A DNA stretch of 64,000 bases from CAZHGD01 sp964531735 (GTDB lineage: Bacteria > Armatimonadota > UBA10988): the NCBI GenBank assembly GCA_964531735.1, contig CAZHGD010000012.1, positions 17,829 through 81,828 of the forward strand, read 5' to 3'. Position 1 is the stretch's first letter; each line of letters starts with the position of its first letter. Under the pieces are notes generated by a model. It was not told where the DNA came from and ran no database searches. It saw only the letters and a list, made by a program, of their open reading frames with translations. Both the position numbers and the translations under genes were made by a program. Of this stretch, positions 46,424 through 55,671 are shown piece after piece.

Positions 46424-48063
46424 CACAGTGGTGCCTTGCCGGCGTCAGCCGGCTGGTGACCGCGCGCCGGCCCCGGGAAGATCCACAGCAGTGGCGTGCC
46501 GCCGCGTTGGATGGTCACTGCGGGCGCGGCCGTCCGCACCAGCTCGGCCACCGCGGGCGGCCACATCGGCGGATGGTTGTCGACCATGATCCAGTCGGCA
46601 TCGGCCGGCAGCTCGCCACGCACCCAGCGGCCGAAGAGCAGGTGCTGCGGCGGCACCTCGCCCGCGTGGAGGTGCGCGTCCAGCACGCCGGTGGCCAGCT
46701 CATTGCTGACATAGAATCGGGCCTGCGCCTGTTCGGGCCGCCGCATGAACGCCCGAGCGCCGGCGTAGGCATCGCCCCAGTAGGTGATCTCCAGGCCGAG
46801 GCGCGCCGCACCGGACAGGCCCACCAACTCGCCGTAGTAGGAGAGGCAGTACGGGTAGGTCCGCACGATGCCCACCAGGTTCGGCACCAGCAGCGCCACG
46901 GCGACGGCCACGGCCGCCCACCGGCGCGGCGGCGCAACGGCGGCGCGGGCGAGCAATTGGTGGGCGCCGAGCACCACCAGTCCCACTGCCCACGGCAGCG
47001 CGGGGATCAGGAGTCGGTCGGCGGCATACCGGGTGGCCGCCGGGAGCATGGTCAGCCCGAGCTGGCAGCTCAGGCCCAAGGCGAGGTAGCCCGCCGGCGC
47101 CGGTAGCCGCCGCGCCGCGGTGGCGCCGAGGCTGCCGAGGGTGCCGACTGCCCAGACCAGCGGGAGAGTCAGCAGGAACATGACCGGCGAGTAGCTGGCC
47201 GGCGGTCCTTGACTGCCCTGGTAGACGTGGCCGAAGTAGCTCGTGCCCACCTGGAAGTGCGCCGCATGGAACGCGGCATAGCGGGCGAGTTGGCCGGGCA
47301 GATCCGGCCATAGCCACGGCCAGCAGGCCACGAAGACCAGCGGCGCCGGCAGCAGCCCGAGCAGCGCCTTGCGCCAGCCCGGCGGGCGGGCCGCCAGCAG
47401 CCAGAGCAGCATGTGGGGCAGCAGCGCGACCGCATTGAGCTTGGTGCCCAGCGCGGCGCCCACGGCCACACCGGCCAGCAGGCATGGTCCCCAGCGGTCG
47501 GTCTCGGCGGCCCGGTGGAACGCCACGGCCGCCAGTAAGCACATGGCCATCGCCGGCACATCGAGGGCCAAAAAATGGGCGTGGCCGAACAGCCGCGGCA
47601 GTGAGACCAGCCCGAGCGCGCCGAGGCCGGCGAAGAACGGCCCGACGGTGGGTCTCAGGAACCAGTAGAGCACCCCGGCGGCCAGCGCCAGGAACAGACT
47701 GCCGGCCAGGCGCCCGCCGCCCTCGCGGTGCAGCACGGCGCGGAACAGCCAGTGTGGCAGCAGGGCGGCGAGCTTGGCGAACCCGGGATGCATGTCCTCC
47801 AGCGCTTCGGCCTGGCCCAACGCCGCTCGGCTGAACAGCGCCAGGGGCCGCCCGGAGCGCGCCGCGGCCGCGCCCTCGCGCAGCCAGGTATCGTACGCGC
47901 GGACCTTACGCAGGTAGACGAGCTCGTCGTAGGTGAAGGGATAGACGCCGCGCAACTGCGGCCCGGCCACCGCCGCGACGGTCAGCAGTGCCAGAGCCAG
48001 GACAAAGCCCCCGCCGCTGCGCGGCCGCACGGTCCCGTCTCCGGTCGCACCAGCAGGCACCAC
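46423..48063 (-). CDS. GT39-type polytopic mannosyltransferase-like membrane protein
   Basis: A GTG at 48063 is used because AAGGGAG lies just upstream; the adjacent GTG at 48060 has better spacing. The 546-residue protein has about eleven transmembrane helices. The first loop holds GVYPFTYDELVYLRKVRAYD with the Asp-Glu pair typical of PMT/ArnT-like enzymes. A large C-terminal periplasmic part (about 400-546) follows. It probably moves a sugar from a polyprenyl phosphate donor onto a lipid or protein. Its own promoter precedes it. Confidence 0.8.
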   Translation of the reverse strand: MVPAGATGDGTVRPRSGGGFVLALALLTVAAVAGPQLRGVYPFTYDELVYLRKVRAYDTWLREGAAAARSGRPLALFSRAALGQAEALEDMHPGFAKLAALLPHWLFRAVLHREGGGRLAGSLFLALAAGVLYWFLRPTVGPFFAGLGALGLVSLPRLFGHAHFLALDVPAMAMCLLAAVAFHRAAETDRWGPCLLAGVAVGAALGTKLNAVALLPHMLLWLLAARPPGWRKALLGLLPAPLVFVACWPWLWPDLPGQLARYAAFHAAHFQVGTSYFGHVYQGSQGPPASYSPVMFLLTLPLVWAVGTLGSLGATAARRLPAPAGYLALGLSCQLGLTMLPAATRYAADRLLIPALPWAVGLVVLGAHQLLARAAVAPPRRWAAVAVAVALLVPNLVGIVRTYPYCLSYYGELVGLSGAARLGLEITYWGDAYAGARAFMRRPEQAQARFYVSNELATGVLDAHLHAGEVPPQHLLFGRWVRGELPADADWIMVDNHPPMWPPAVAELVRTAAPAVTIQRGGTPLLWIFPGPARGHQPADAGKAPL

Positions 48064-48125
48064 GTGCTCCCTTCGCCCACCCAGCGCGGTCGTGGCCGAC
48101 ACGTACGGCGTGGGTCGAGGGCCTG

Positions 48126-48155
48126 ATTATAGCGAGCGCGCCGGAACCGGGCCAA
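48126..48155 (-). promoter_or_regulatory. Promoter of the glycosyltransferase pair
   Basis: TTGGCC (48155-48150), 18-nt spacer, TATAAT (48131-48126), the same hexamers and spacing as the helicase promoter at 8836-8865. Confidence 0.7.
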
Positions 48156-48227
48156 TCGGCCGCGGTTCCGCCCCGTGCGGTGCGCTGGCCGGGCAGGACC
48201 GGAGGGCCGCGCCGCGAAGCCTGTGGC

Positions 48228-49805
48228 ATGGCCGAAACGAGCTTACGAACGCAGTCACCATGGCGCACCTGGGAAGCCGGCACCTGGTGTGTTCTGGCCG
48301 TGGCCGGTGCGCTCTATGTGGTGGGCCTCGGCTCGATGCAGATTGGCCAGTACGTGGACGACGGCATCTGCGTCAGTCTGGGGCGCTCGCTCCAGGCCGG
48401 CCTTGGCTATGTCCGGTATAGCGAGTTGGGGCATCCGGTCGAGCCGCAGTATCCGCCTGGCCTGCCGGCCCTGGTGGCGGCGGTAGTGGCCTGCGGCGGC
48501 GGACCAACGACCGCTCGGCTGTGGCCGCTGCTCAGCACGCTGGCCGCCGTCCTGCTCTGCGCCGTCTGCTACCGGCGCCGGTTGCCGCAGGCGGCTCCGG
48601 CCTGGGACACGCCGCTCGGGCGTGCGCTCCTGCTGGCGCTCTTCGCCTGCAACCACCTGGTCATGCTGTTCGCCGGCGCCGTGATGACCGAGGCGCCCTT
48701 CGTCCTCTGCTGCCTGGCCGCGGCGGTCTATGCCGATCGACTGAGCGACCGGTCCACCGAGGCCAAGGCCGGGTGTGGGGTCGGCGGCGGCGCCGGGCTG
48801 GGGCTGATCCTGGCCGCCGCCTGCTGGCTGCGCACGAGTGGCCTGATGCTCGCCGTCGGGCTCGCGGCCTGGGCGGCGAGCCGCTTGGGCCGGCGCGCCA
48901 CGCTGGCGCTGCTGGCCACCGTGGCGCTGCTGGTTGGACCCTGGCTGCTGGTCCAGCGCCAGACCACCGGCTACTGGTTCGGCGCCGGCTACCAGGCGGA
49001 TCTGGCCGGCGCGGGGCAGCACCAGGCGATGCCCGCCCGCCTGGTCGAAGGCGCGGTCGAGTACGGCACGCGCTTGATACCCGAGACCGCGACGCCGTTC
49101 TTCGGTGAACGCGTGACCGCCGCCTGGAGCCGCCGCGGGCTTCGGCTCGTGCCGTTGGTCGCCGGGCTGGTGGTCACGCTGGCCGGGCTGTGGGGCTTGC
49201 TGTCGTCGGCCGAGCGGCGCCGGGATCCGCTATTGTGGATGGCGGTGCCGCTGGCCCTGATCCATCTGGCCTGGCCCTACCGCTACACCCGCTTCTGCCT
49301 GCCGGTGCTGCCGCTGTTCCTGGTCGGCCTGGCCGCCGCCGCCCAGCGCGTCACCGCACGGCGCGCTGGGCTCTACGCCGGGGCGGCCTTGGCCCTGCTG
49401 GGCTTCCTGGTGCGCGATCTGGACACGCTGCGCCACCCGCCGCGACTGCGCTACCCCGACCTGGCGGCGGTCGGCCGCTTCCTGACCACTCACACGCCGC
49501 CGCAGGCCGTGGTCCTGGCCGAGAACCCCAACGGACTCGGCCTCTACAGCGACCGCCAGTTGGCCGACATCCTGCCGGCCAAGCGACCCGACACCACCAC
49601 CTTGCCGCCGTTGGCCGCAGGTCTGCGCCAGGCTGCGGCCCACGGCCAGCCCTATGTGCTGGTCTTCGGAGACACGCCGCCGCAGAGGGCCGCCCGCGCC
49701 GCCTGCCAGGCGAGCCCCGACTGCCGGCTGGTGGCCCGTGACCCGGCGCTGCCGGCCGAGCTGTACGCTTGGCCGAAGCCGCTGGCTGAGGAGCATCGGC
49801 CATGA
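48228..49805 (+). CDS. Polytopic membrane protein, glycosyltransferase-like
   Basis: The 525-residue protein has about ten transmembrane helices and a first loop QYVDDGICVSLGRSLQAGLG with an Asp-Asp pair, the position of the catalytic acid in GT39/ArnT-like enzymes. PQYPPGLPALVA follows, as expected for the second loop. The C-terminal 130 residues are soluble and probably periplasmic. The start at 48228 lacks a clear ribosome site. Its stop overlaps the methyltransferase start (ATGA), linking the two in function. Confidence 0.75.
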   Translation: MAETSLRTQSPWRTWEAGTWCVLAVAGALYVVGLGSMQIGQYVDDGICVSLGRSLQAGLGYVRYSELGHPVEPQYPPGLPALVAAVVACGGGPTTARLWPLLSTLAAVLLCAVCYRRRLPQAAPAWDTPLGRALLLALFACNHLVMLFAGAVMTEAPFVLCCLAAAVYADRLSDRSTEAKAGCGVGGGAGLGLILAAACWLRTSGLMLAVGLAAWAASRLGRRATLALLATVALLVGPWLLVQRQTTGYWFGAGYQADLAGAGQHQAMPARLVEGAVEYGTRLIPETATPFFGERVTAAWSRRGLRLVPLVAGLVVTLAGLWGLLSSAERRRDPLLWMAVPLALIHLAWPYRYTRFCLPVLPLFLVGLAAAAQRVTARRAGLYAGAALALLGFLVRDLDTLRHPPRLRYPDLAAVGRFLTTHTPPQAVVLAENPNGLGLYSDRQLADILPAKRPDTTTLPPLAAGLRQAAAHGQPYVLVFGDTPPQRAARAACQASPDCRLVARDPALPAELYAWPKPLAEEHRP

Positions 49806-50767
49806 CGCCCGGCTCGCTCGACTGCCCGTTCTGCGGTGACGCGCCGCGCCGCCCGCTCGGCCGTTGCCGGGACACCTACCTGCTGGTGCCCGGTGAGTTC
49901 GACCGTTGGCGCTGCGAGCGCTGCGGCCTGGTGTTCCTGGCGCCACGGCCGAGCCTGGCCGAGATGGCGCGCTACTACCCGCCCCACTACTGGCAGCCCG
50001 ATGGCCCCGGCGCCGACGCGGGCGTCCACCGCGCCCTTCGCCACCTGCTCGCCCGCTGTCCGGGTGGCCGCGTGGTTGATGTGGGCTGTGGCTCGGGTGT
50101 GCGCACCGTGGCGATCCGGACGGCGGGGTTTGCGGTGATGGGCCTCGAGCCTTACGCCGAGGCCGCCCGACTCGCCCGTGAGCACCACGGGCTGGAGGTG
50201 TGCGAGGGCGCCTTGCAGGCGTGCAACCTGCCGCCGGGCTCCGTCGACGCGGTGACCATGTTCGATGTGCTGGAGCACCTCGAGGACCCGCGCGGCGACC
50301 TCGAGGCCGCTCGGCGCCTGCTGCGACCCGGTGGCACCCTGGTTGTGAAAGTGCCCAATGCCGGCGCCTGGCAGAGCCACTTGTTCGGTGGCCGGTGGTT
50401 CCACGCCGACCCACCGCGGCACCTGCAGATGTTCACTCCCGCGGTGCTTGTGCGCAGCCTGGCCACCTGCGGCTACTCCGACTGCCGCGCCGAGACGGTG
50501 CCCGATCCGGTGACGGCGGCGTTCTTCTTCGAGCAGAGCGTGCTGATGGGCCTGCGCGCGCGCCAGTGGCGGTCGCCGAGCGAGGTGCCCGACGTGGGCG
50601 GCGACGCACTGCTCAGCACCGCGCTCGAAGGCAAGGTCTATCCGGGCGTGCCGGCACGCGGCAAGCGGGCGTTCCGCTGGGCGCTGCGGAATCTGGCCTA
50701 TGCGCCGCTGGCCATCGAGAATTGGTGCGGCGGCGCGGTCAATCTGGTGGGCATCGCGCGGGCCTAG
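49802..50767 (+). CDS. Class I SAM-dependent methyltransferase with N-terminal zinc ribbon
   Basis: The start is set by ATGA overlap. The 321-residue protein opens with two CxxC pairs (CPFCG, CERCG; residues 8-42), a zinc-ribbon form common in sugar C- and O-methyltransferases of glycan clusters. Motif I is VVDVGCGSG (about 91-99), motif II GLEPYAEAARLA, and TMFDVLEHLEDP marks the post-motif. It probably methylates a surface glycan precursor. Its 3' end overlaps the convergent GT4 gene by 29 bp. Confidence 0.87.
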   Translation: MTPGSLDCPFCGDAPRRPLGRCRDTYLLVPGEFDRWRCERCGLVFLAPRPSLAEMARYYPPHYWQPDGPGADAGVHRALRHLLARCPGGRVVDVGCGSGVRTVAIRTAGFAVMGLEPYAEAARLAREHHGLEVCEGALQACNLPPGSVDAVTMFDVLEHLEDPRGDLEAARRLLRPGGTLVVKVPNAGAWQSHLFGGRWFHADPPRHLQMFTPAVLVRSLATCGYSDCRAETVPDPVTAAFFFEQSVLMGLRARQWRSPSEVPDVGGDALLSTALEGKVYPGVPARGKRAFRWALRNLAYAPLAIENWCGGAVNLVGIARA

Positions 50768-51896
50768 CCGGTTCGGCGCGCAGCAGGGCCAACAAGCCAC
50801 GCGCCATGTTGGCCACGGTGAACTCGCGAGCCGCCCGCGCCGCGCCGCGCGCGCTCAGCTCGCTGCGGAGCGCCGCGTCGTCAGACAGCCGCGACAGGCA
50901 ACTCGCCAGGGCCGCGCCGTCTTCCTCCGCGAAGACCAGCCCGGCGTCGCCGATCACCTCGGGTATCGCGCCGGAGGTGGAGCCGACGACCGGTGTGCCG
51001 CAGAACATGGCCTCGGCCAGCACCATGCCGAACTGCTCGGTCCACTGCGGTGCCCGCCGCGAGGGCAGCGCCAGCACGTCGAACAGCGACAGCCAGTCGG
51101 CGACCTCGCTCCGCGGTACCTGCCCGATCCAGTGGACGCGCGGGGTGACGCCGAGCTGCGCCGCCAGTTCGGTGAGCTCCGTTTGTGCCGGACCGTCGCC
51201 GACGATCACCGCGTGGTGTCGCGCCGGCAAGGCGGCCAGCGCACAGAGCAGCAGGTCGAGGCCCTTCTCCGGCACCACGCGCCCGACGTAGCCGGTCACG
51301 AAGGCGTCGGGTGGCACCAGCTCGGCGCGCCGAGCCGTGGTGTCGCGCCGGACCAGCCCGGCGGGATTGGCGCCGGAGTAGACGACGCGCACGCGTTCGG
51401 CCGGACAGCCCAGGCCGATCAGCCGTTGGCGCGCACCGTTGGAGCAGGCCGCCACGCCGTCGAGCCGGGCCAGTGCCCAGCGTTCGGCTCGGCCCCGCAG
51501 GCAGCGCGGGAAGCCGCGCCAGTTGCGGCTGACGTTCTCGAACGAGAAGCACGCCGTGACGGCCTTGGGCGCCACGGCCCGCACCAGCGCCAACGTCTGC
51601 GCCACGCCGAGCTCGCTCGGCTCGCCGAGGAACAGCGCCGCGTCCGGCGCGAACCGGCGGACGACCCGGCCGAGTCCGGGCCGGTAGAGGCTGTACGGGT
51701 AGGGCCGCCGCGGCCAGACCGGCCAGGCCAGTCGCCGGTAGGGCAGCGTCGGATCGTCAGTGGTGCGGGTGCAGCCGAACGCGCCCAGGTCGATCTCGCG
51801 AGGTTGCACCGCCAGCAGGTCCAGGCCGGGCTGCGCCTCGAGCAGCGCCCGGTGGATGCGTTCGGAGTCGCCGACGGAGACGACCAGCAAGCGCAT
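50739..51896 (-). CDS. Family 4 glycosyltransferase
   Basis: A retaining GT-B transferase for surface glycan. The 385-residue protein has the C-terminal Rossmann motif GYVGRVVPEKGLDLLL and the donor-binding EQFGMVLAEAMFCGTPVVGS, which contains the E-x7-E pattern. The N-terminal domain is diverged. It starts four bases after the stop of the upstream family 2 enzyme and is the last gene of that minus-strand series. Confidence 0.9.
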   Translation of the reverse strand: MRLLVVSVGDSERIHRALLEAQPGLDLLAVQPREIDLGAFGCTRTTDDPTLPYRRLAWPVWPRRPYPYSLYRPGLGRVVRRFAPDAALFLGEPSELGVAQTLALVRAVAPKAVTACFSFENVSRNWRGFPRCLRGRAERWALARLDGVAACSNGARQRLIGLGCPAERVRVVYSGANPAGLVRRDTTARRAELVPPDAFVTGYVGRVVPEKGLDLLLCALAALPARHHAVIVGDGPAQTELTELAAQLGVTPRVHWIGQVPRSEVADWLSLFDVLALPSRRAPQWTEQFGMVLAEAMFCGTPVVGSTSGAIPEVIGDAGLVFAEEDGAALASCLSRLSDDAALRSELSARGAARAAREFTVANMARGLLALLRAEPARPARCPPD

Positions 51897-51900
51897 GGCC

Positions 51901-52836
51901 TCAGGGCTCCTGCGCGCGGCGCCAGGTGACGCGCACCGCCTCGGTGAACACGCTCACGCGCCGGGCGGCCGGCTCCCAGCGTGCTTGCGTCGCCGCCGCC
52001 GCCACGCTCCACAGCGCCAGCCGCAGGCCGCTGCCCAGTAGCCCGATCAGCCAGGCCAGCTCGCCGGCCGTCGGCCCGACGTGCCGCCGGAAGAACCGCG
52101 CCGCGCCCAGGTTGTTGGCCGCGATCATCGCGCCGCGCGCCGTGCGCGAGCTGCCGCCGTGGCGGTGCAGCATGGTGGCACCGGGCACATAGGCCACCGC
52201 CCAGCCGCGCCGGTGGAACTCCTGGCAGAAGTCCACGTCCTCCCAGTACATCCAGTAGTCTTCGCGCAGGCCGCCCACCTGCGCGAGCGCCGTGGCCCGG
52301 CACATCAGGCAGGCGCCGGTGATCCACCAGGTGAGCGCGGGCGCCGTCAGGCGGTTGGTGTCCAGGTCGCCCAGCGCCAGGCGCACCGGCGGCAGACGGT
52401 CCCAGCCGAGCTGCTGGGCCAGCCAGCGCAACAGCGTCGGCCGGCCCGCCGCCGAGGCCTGCACCGAGCCGTCCGGCAGCCTCAGCCGCGCCCCGGCCAT
52501 ACCCACGCGCGGGTGCGCCTCAAGGTGGTCGATCAGCGACTGCAGACAGCCGGCATGGACCTCGATGTCGCTGTTGAGAATGAGGAAGTAGCGCGCCTGG
52601 CAGCCGCGCAGGGCCACGTTGTTGCCGGCGGCGTAGCCCAGGTTGTGGCCGGTGGCGATCACCGTGGCCCACGGATGTTCTCGGCGCGCCCGGTCGACGC
52701 TGTCATCACGCGACCCGTTGTCGACCACCACCACCTCGTACCGGCCGGCCGGCGGATGCTCGCGAATCGACGCCAGACAGCGGCTGAGCAGCTCGCTGGT
52801 GTTGTAGTTGACGATCGCGATGCGCAGGTCGATCAC
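51901..52836 (-). CDS. Family 2 glycosyltransferase
   Basis: GTG at 52836 is chosen because it overlaps the upstream stop as GTGA; an ATG at 52860 would overlap more. The 311-residue enzyme has IAIVNYNTSELL, VVVVDNGSRDDSV, FLILNSDIEV (DxD-like) and the late YWMYWEDVDFCQEF with the catalytic ED pair. A C-terminal hydrophobic helix (LAWLIGLLGSGLRLALW) probably docks it to the membrane. It resembles the enzyme at 45470 and both probably extend the same polymer. Confidence 0.88.
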   Translation of the reverse strand: MIDLRIAIVNYNTSELLSRCLASIREHPPAGRYEVVVVDNGSRDDSVDRARREHPWATVIATGHNLGYAAGNNVALRGCQARYFLILNSDIEVHAGCLQSLIDHLEAHPRVGMAGARLRLPDGSVQASAAGRPTLLRWLAQQLGWDRLPPVRLALGDLDTNRLTAPALTWWITGACLMCRATALAQVGGLREDYWMYWEDVDFCQEFHRRGWAVAYVPGATMLHRHGGSSRTARGAMIAANNLGAARFFRRHVGPTAGELAWLIGLLGSGLRLALWSVAAAATQARWEPAARRVSVFTEAVRVTWRRAQEP

Positions 52837-53726
52837 GGCTTGCAGTGTCGCTCCAGCCACGCGATGGTGGCGGTGGCCAGTCCTTCGTGCCCGCCCTCGA
52901 AGATGGTCACGCGGCAGCGCCCCGCCTCTCGGCGCAGCCAGAGGTCGCGGCCGAAGGTCTCATCGCTCACCTGGTCGGACGGCCGCGGGTGGGCCAGGCG
53001 CCCGTGCGGCAGGCTGAGCTGGGCCATCTCGTTGGCGCTGACCGGCTCGCCACCCACCGCCCGGGCCACCGCGTTGTAGGCGTCCAGCGTGTGCCGCACC
53101 GGCACCGAGCCTTGGTGGCCGTCGTGGATGCCGGCGCTCAGATCGAGCGGCAGCGCCGCCGCACCGGCCAGCCAGGTCAACGGCGACCGGTCGCGGTACT
53201 CGGCGTCCACCGCGGCGCTGTCGCCCGGTGCCCCGCCACAGCAGGCGCGCAGGTTGGCGCCATACTCGCCGTCACGGTGCCGCTCGTGCCACGCCGCCAG
53301 GTCACTGATGCCCACCCAGGCGCTGGCCGCCGCCCACGGCTCCGGGTGCCGGCCGGCCATCAGCATGGTCAGGTGCCCGCCACCCGAGCAGCCGGTCAGG
53401 TAGAGGCGCCGCGCATCGACCGCTTCGTCCGCCTGCACCTGGGCCACCGCGTCGAGGATGTCCTGTCGCGCCAGGGCCGAGCCACAGGCGGCCGGCGAGT
53501 CGTTGCGCCCGCGGAAGTTCGGGTAGAGCACCAGCCAGCCGCGCTCCAGGGCCAGGCGCTCCAGCGGCTCATCGCCCTGGTTGAGGTCGAAGCTCCAGGT
53601 GTGCAGCGAGACCAGCAGCGGCCGCGGCGTGGTGCCGACGCCAGGCGGTCGTATCAGATCGTTGGGTTGCCGCGAGCCGTCCAGGCTGCTGACCACCTCC
53701 AAGCGGGTTCGCGCGGCGTTGCTCAC
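52833..53726 (-). CDS. Prolyl-oligopeptidase-like alpha/beta hydrolase
   Basis: A GTG at 53726 follows AAGGA. The 297-residue protein has LLVSLHTWSFD (oxyanion region), NFRGRNDSP, the nucleophile elbow TGCSGGGHLTM near 150-160 and a terminal FEGGHEGLA with the catalytic His. This is the S9 or esterase layout. There is no signal peptide. Translational coupling to a glycosyltransferase suggests a role with glycan or peptide esters, but no substrate can be named. Confidence 0.78.
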   Translation of the reverse strand: MSNAARTRLEVVSSLDGSRQPNDLIRPPGVGTTPRPLLVSLHTWSFDLNQGDEPLERLALERGWLVLYPNFRGRNDSPAACGSALARQDILDAVAQVQADEAVDARRLYLTGCSGGGHLTMLMAGRHPEPWAAASAWVGISDLAAWHERHRDGEYGANLRACCGGAPGDSAAVDAEYRDRSPLTWLAGAAALPLDLSAGIHDGHQGSVPVRHTLDAYNAVARAVGGEPVSANEMAQLSLPHGRLAHPRPSDQVSDETFGRDLWLRREAGRCRVTIFEGGHEGLATATIAWLERHCKP

Positions 53727-53745
53727 GCGGTCGTCCTTTCCGGGG

Positions 53746-54696
53746 TCAAGGTACCAGGCGCCGACGCACCGTGCTGAACCGCCGCGTCTCGCGGAAGCCG
53801 AACCGGCCGTAGACGTGCTCGGCGGTATGGTCACTCGTCCAGAGCACCCAGGCGTTGTGCAGTCCGGCCCGGCGCATACTCTCCAGGCAGTGCGCCAGGA
53901 GCACCGAGCCGATGCCTTGGCCCTGCCGCGCCTCGATCACGCCGAACGGGCCGAAGTGCTCGCCTTCGTGCTGGCAGTAGCCCACCAGCTCGCCGTCGGC
54001 CACCGCCACGGTGATCTGCTCGAGCCGGGCCAGTCCCAGCGCGCAGTCCAGCAGGACCTTGCGCCCGTGCCGCAGCCAGTCGCCCGACATGTGCGCCTCG
54101 AGAAAGCCGAGGAACTCGGGCAGCTCGTCGGCGCGCAGGTGCCGCACCGCGATGCCGCGCTCGGCCAGGGCGGCGACCTTCGCCTGGTAGGCAGCCCACT
54201 CGAAGGCGACGAGGTTGGCGTCCATGCTCAGCGACCGCGCGGCCAACTCGAAGCCGTGCCGGATCAGCCAGGCCAGACCGTCGGCGTAGCCGCGTTCGTC
54301 CACGCCGGGCACGAAGTAGTTGGGGATGTACGGCGCGATGAGCACCTCGCGCCGCCCGGCCGCGATGAACCACTCGTCGGCGGCGGCGAGCAGCGCCTGG
54401 CCCACGCCCTGCCGCCGCGCCCGGGGGACCACGCCGAACGCGGTGATCCACCCGCGCTCCGGCTCCAGGCCCACTTTCTCCAGCGGCAGCCGCCGGATGA
54501 GCCCCAGGCAGAATCCGACGAGTTGCCCATTCGCCTCGGCGACCAGGAGCCCGTCGGGCCGGAAGTTGGGATCGCAGACCACCTGCCGACGGAACACCGC
54601 CGCATCGACTGGATCCAGCGGCAGGGCCTCGTTCCAGACGGCCAGCAGCGCGGCCTCATCGCCGCCACGGTAGGCACGGATGACCAAATCGTTCAT
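53746..54696 (-). CDS. Tandem GNAT acetyltransferase
   Basis: AAGGTGG precedes the ATG at 54696. The 316-residue protein has two GNAT folds. The first (about 1-150) contains AFGVVPRARRQGVGQALLAAADEW, the Q/RxxGxG/A acetyl-CoA loop, described in two parts as VVPRARR and QGVGQALL. The second (about 165-316) contains GVIEARQGQGIGSVLLAHCL. Both acetyl-CoA loops look intact. Mycothiol-synthase-like proteins share this layout; other small-molecule acetylation is equally possible. Confidence 0.85.
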   Translation of the reverse strand: MNDLVIRAYRGGDEAALLAVWNEALPLDPVDAAVFRRQVVCDPNFRPDGLLVAEANGQLVGFCLGLIRRLPLEKVGLEPERGWITAFGVVPRARRQGVGQALLAAADEWFIAAGRREVLIAPYIPNYFVPGVDERGYADGLAWLIRHGFELAARSLSMDANLVAFEWAAYQAKVAALAERGIAVRHLRADELPEFLGFLEAHMSGDWLRHGRKVLLDCALGLARLEQITVAVADGELVGYCQHEGEHFGPFGVIEARQGQGIGSVLLAHCLESMRRAGLHNAWVLWTSDHTAEHVYGRFGFRETRRFSTVRRRLVP

Positions 54697-54767
54697 GACG
54701 CCACCTTCGCGGCCGTCCCGCCGAATCCTGCGCCGCACCGCACCGCTGCCGACGCGGATGAGCCGCG

Positions 54768-55529
54768 TCAGAAGCGCTTCAGCCGCAGGTCCTTGAACTC
54801 GACCCACATCGGCGCGCCGGCGTGGATCTGCAACGCGAAGAGGCCCTTGAGCGCGCGGCCCTGCGGGTCATTGTCGGTCAGGTCGATGGTCTGCACGCCG
54901 TTGACCCACTGGCGCAGGTGGTTGCCCTCGGCGCGGATGACGTACTCGTTCCAGGGCGCCTCGGTCTCGCTCTTGGCCTTGCGGTAGGTGGCGGCGATGG
55001 CCTTCTGGTCGCCCAGCGAGCCGACGAGCTGCTTCTTGCCCTGCTCGTCCATGACCACCTTTTCACCGACCAGCGCGATGCGGCCGCGGCCGCGTTCGTC
55101 GTAGAGGAAGCCGGCCCGGCCGGGCTCGTTGGCCACCTCCATCTGGTAGCCACCGACCACCCACTTGTTGGCCGCCTTGGCCACGTGGCGCGAGCGGTAC
55201 TGCACGCCGCTGTTGCCGTGGTGGATGCGCACCGACAGCCGCCACTCGAAGTCGCCGGACTCGGCGCCGGTCGCGTCGCCGGTCCAGATCAGGAAGGTGT
55301 TGCCCTTAGTGGCGTTCGCCTTGGTGGTCTCGCCGTGGATCACGCCATCTTTGACCGACCACAGCCGCGGATCGCCGTTCCAGCCGGTCAGGTCCTGGCC
55401 GTTGAACATGGCCAGCATACCTTCGGGCTCGGGCGGCGCGGTCACCGGCGCGCCGGCCGGCTCCGCGGCGGCCAGCAAGGCGCCCAACACCAGGGGTAGC
55501 ACGGCGGTCCAGCGCAGTATCGGGTTCAT
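54768..55529 (-). CDS. Secreted DUF1080 / 3-keto-disaccharide hydrolase-like protein
   Basis: The 253-residue protein has a signal peptide (RWTAVLPLVLGALLAAAEP). The single jelly-roll of DUF1080 follows, with MLAMFNGQDLTGWNGD, DFEWRLSVRIHHGNSGVQYRSR (read as two strands) and a closing WVEFKDLRLKRF. Members include 3-ketoglucoside hydrolases, and this fold is among the commonest secreted domains of Planctomycetota-like heterotrophs. With the oxidoreductase operon at 15328 it fits a keto-sugar route, though they are far apart. Confidence 0.86.
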   Translation of the reverse strand: MNPILRWTAVLPLVLGALLAAAEPAGAPVTAPPEPEGMLAMFNGQDLTGWNGDPRLWSVKDGVIHGETTKANATKGNTFLIWTGDATGAESGDFEWRLSVRIHHGNSGVQYRSRHVAKAANKWVVGGYQMEVANEPGRAGFLYDERGRGRIALVGEKVVMDEQGKKQLVGSLGDQKAIAATYRKAKSETEAPWNEYVIRAEGNHLRQWVNGVQTIDLTDNDPQGRALKGLFALQIHAGAPMWVEFKDLRLKRF

Positions 55530-55671
55530 TCACGCTCATCCTCAGTCGGCCGTTCGCCCGCGCCGGGCCACCTCCTGCCGGCGGTTGCACCGCTGTGGCT
55601 CGCCGCAGTACCATGGCGCCTGGTGGTGCGGCGGGCCGTCCGCCGCCGGCATCGACCCGAAGGGTGGCGAC

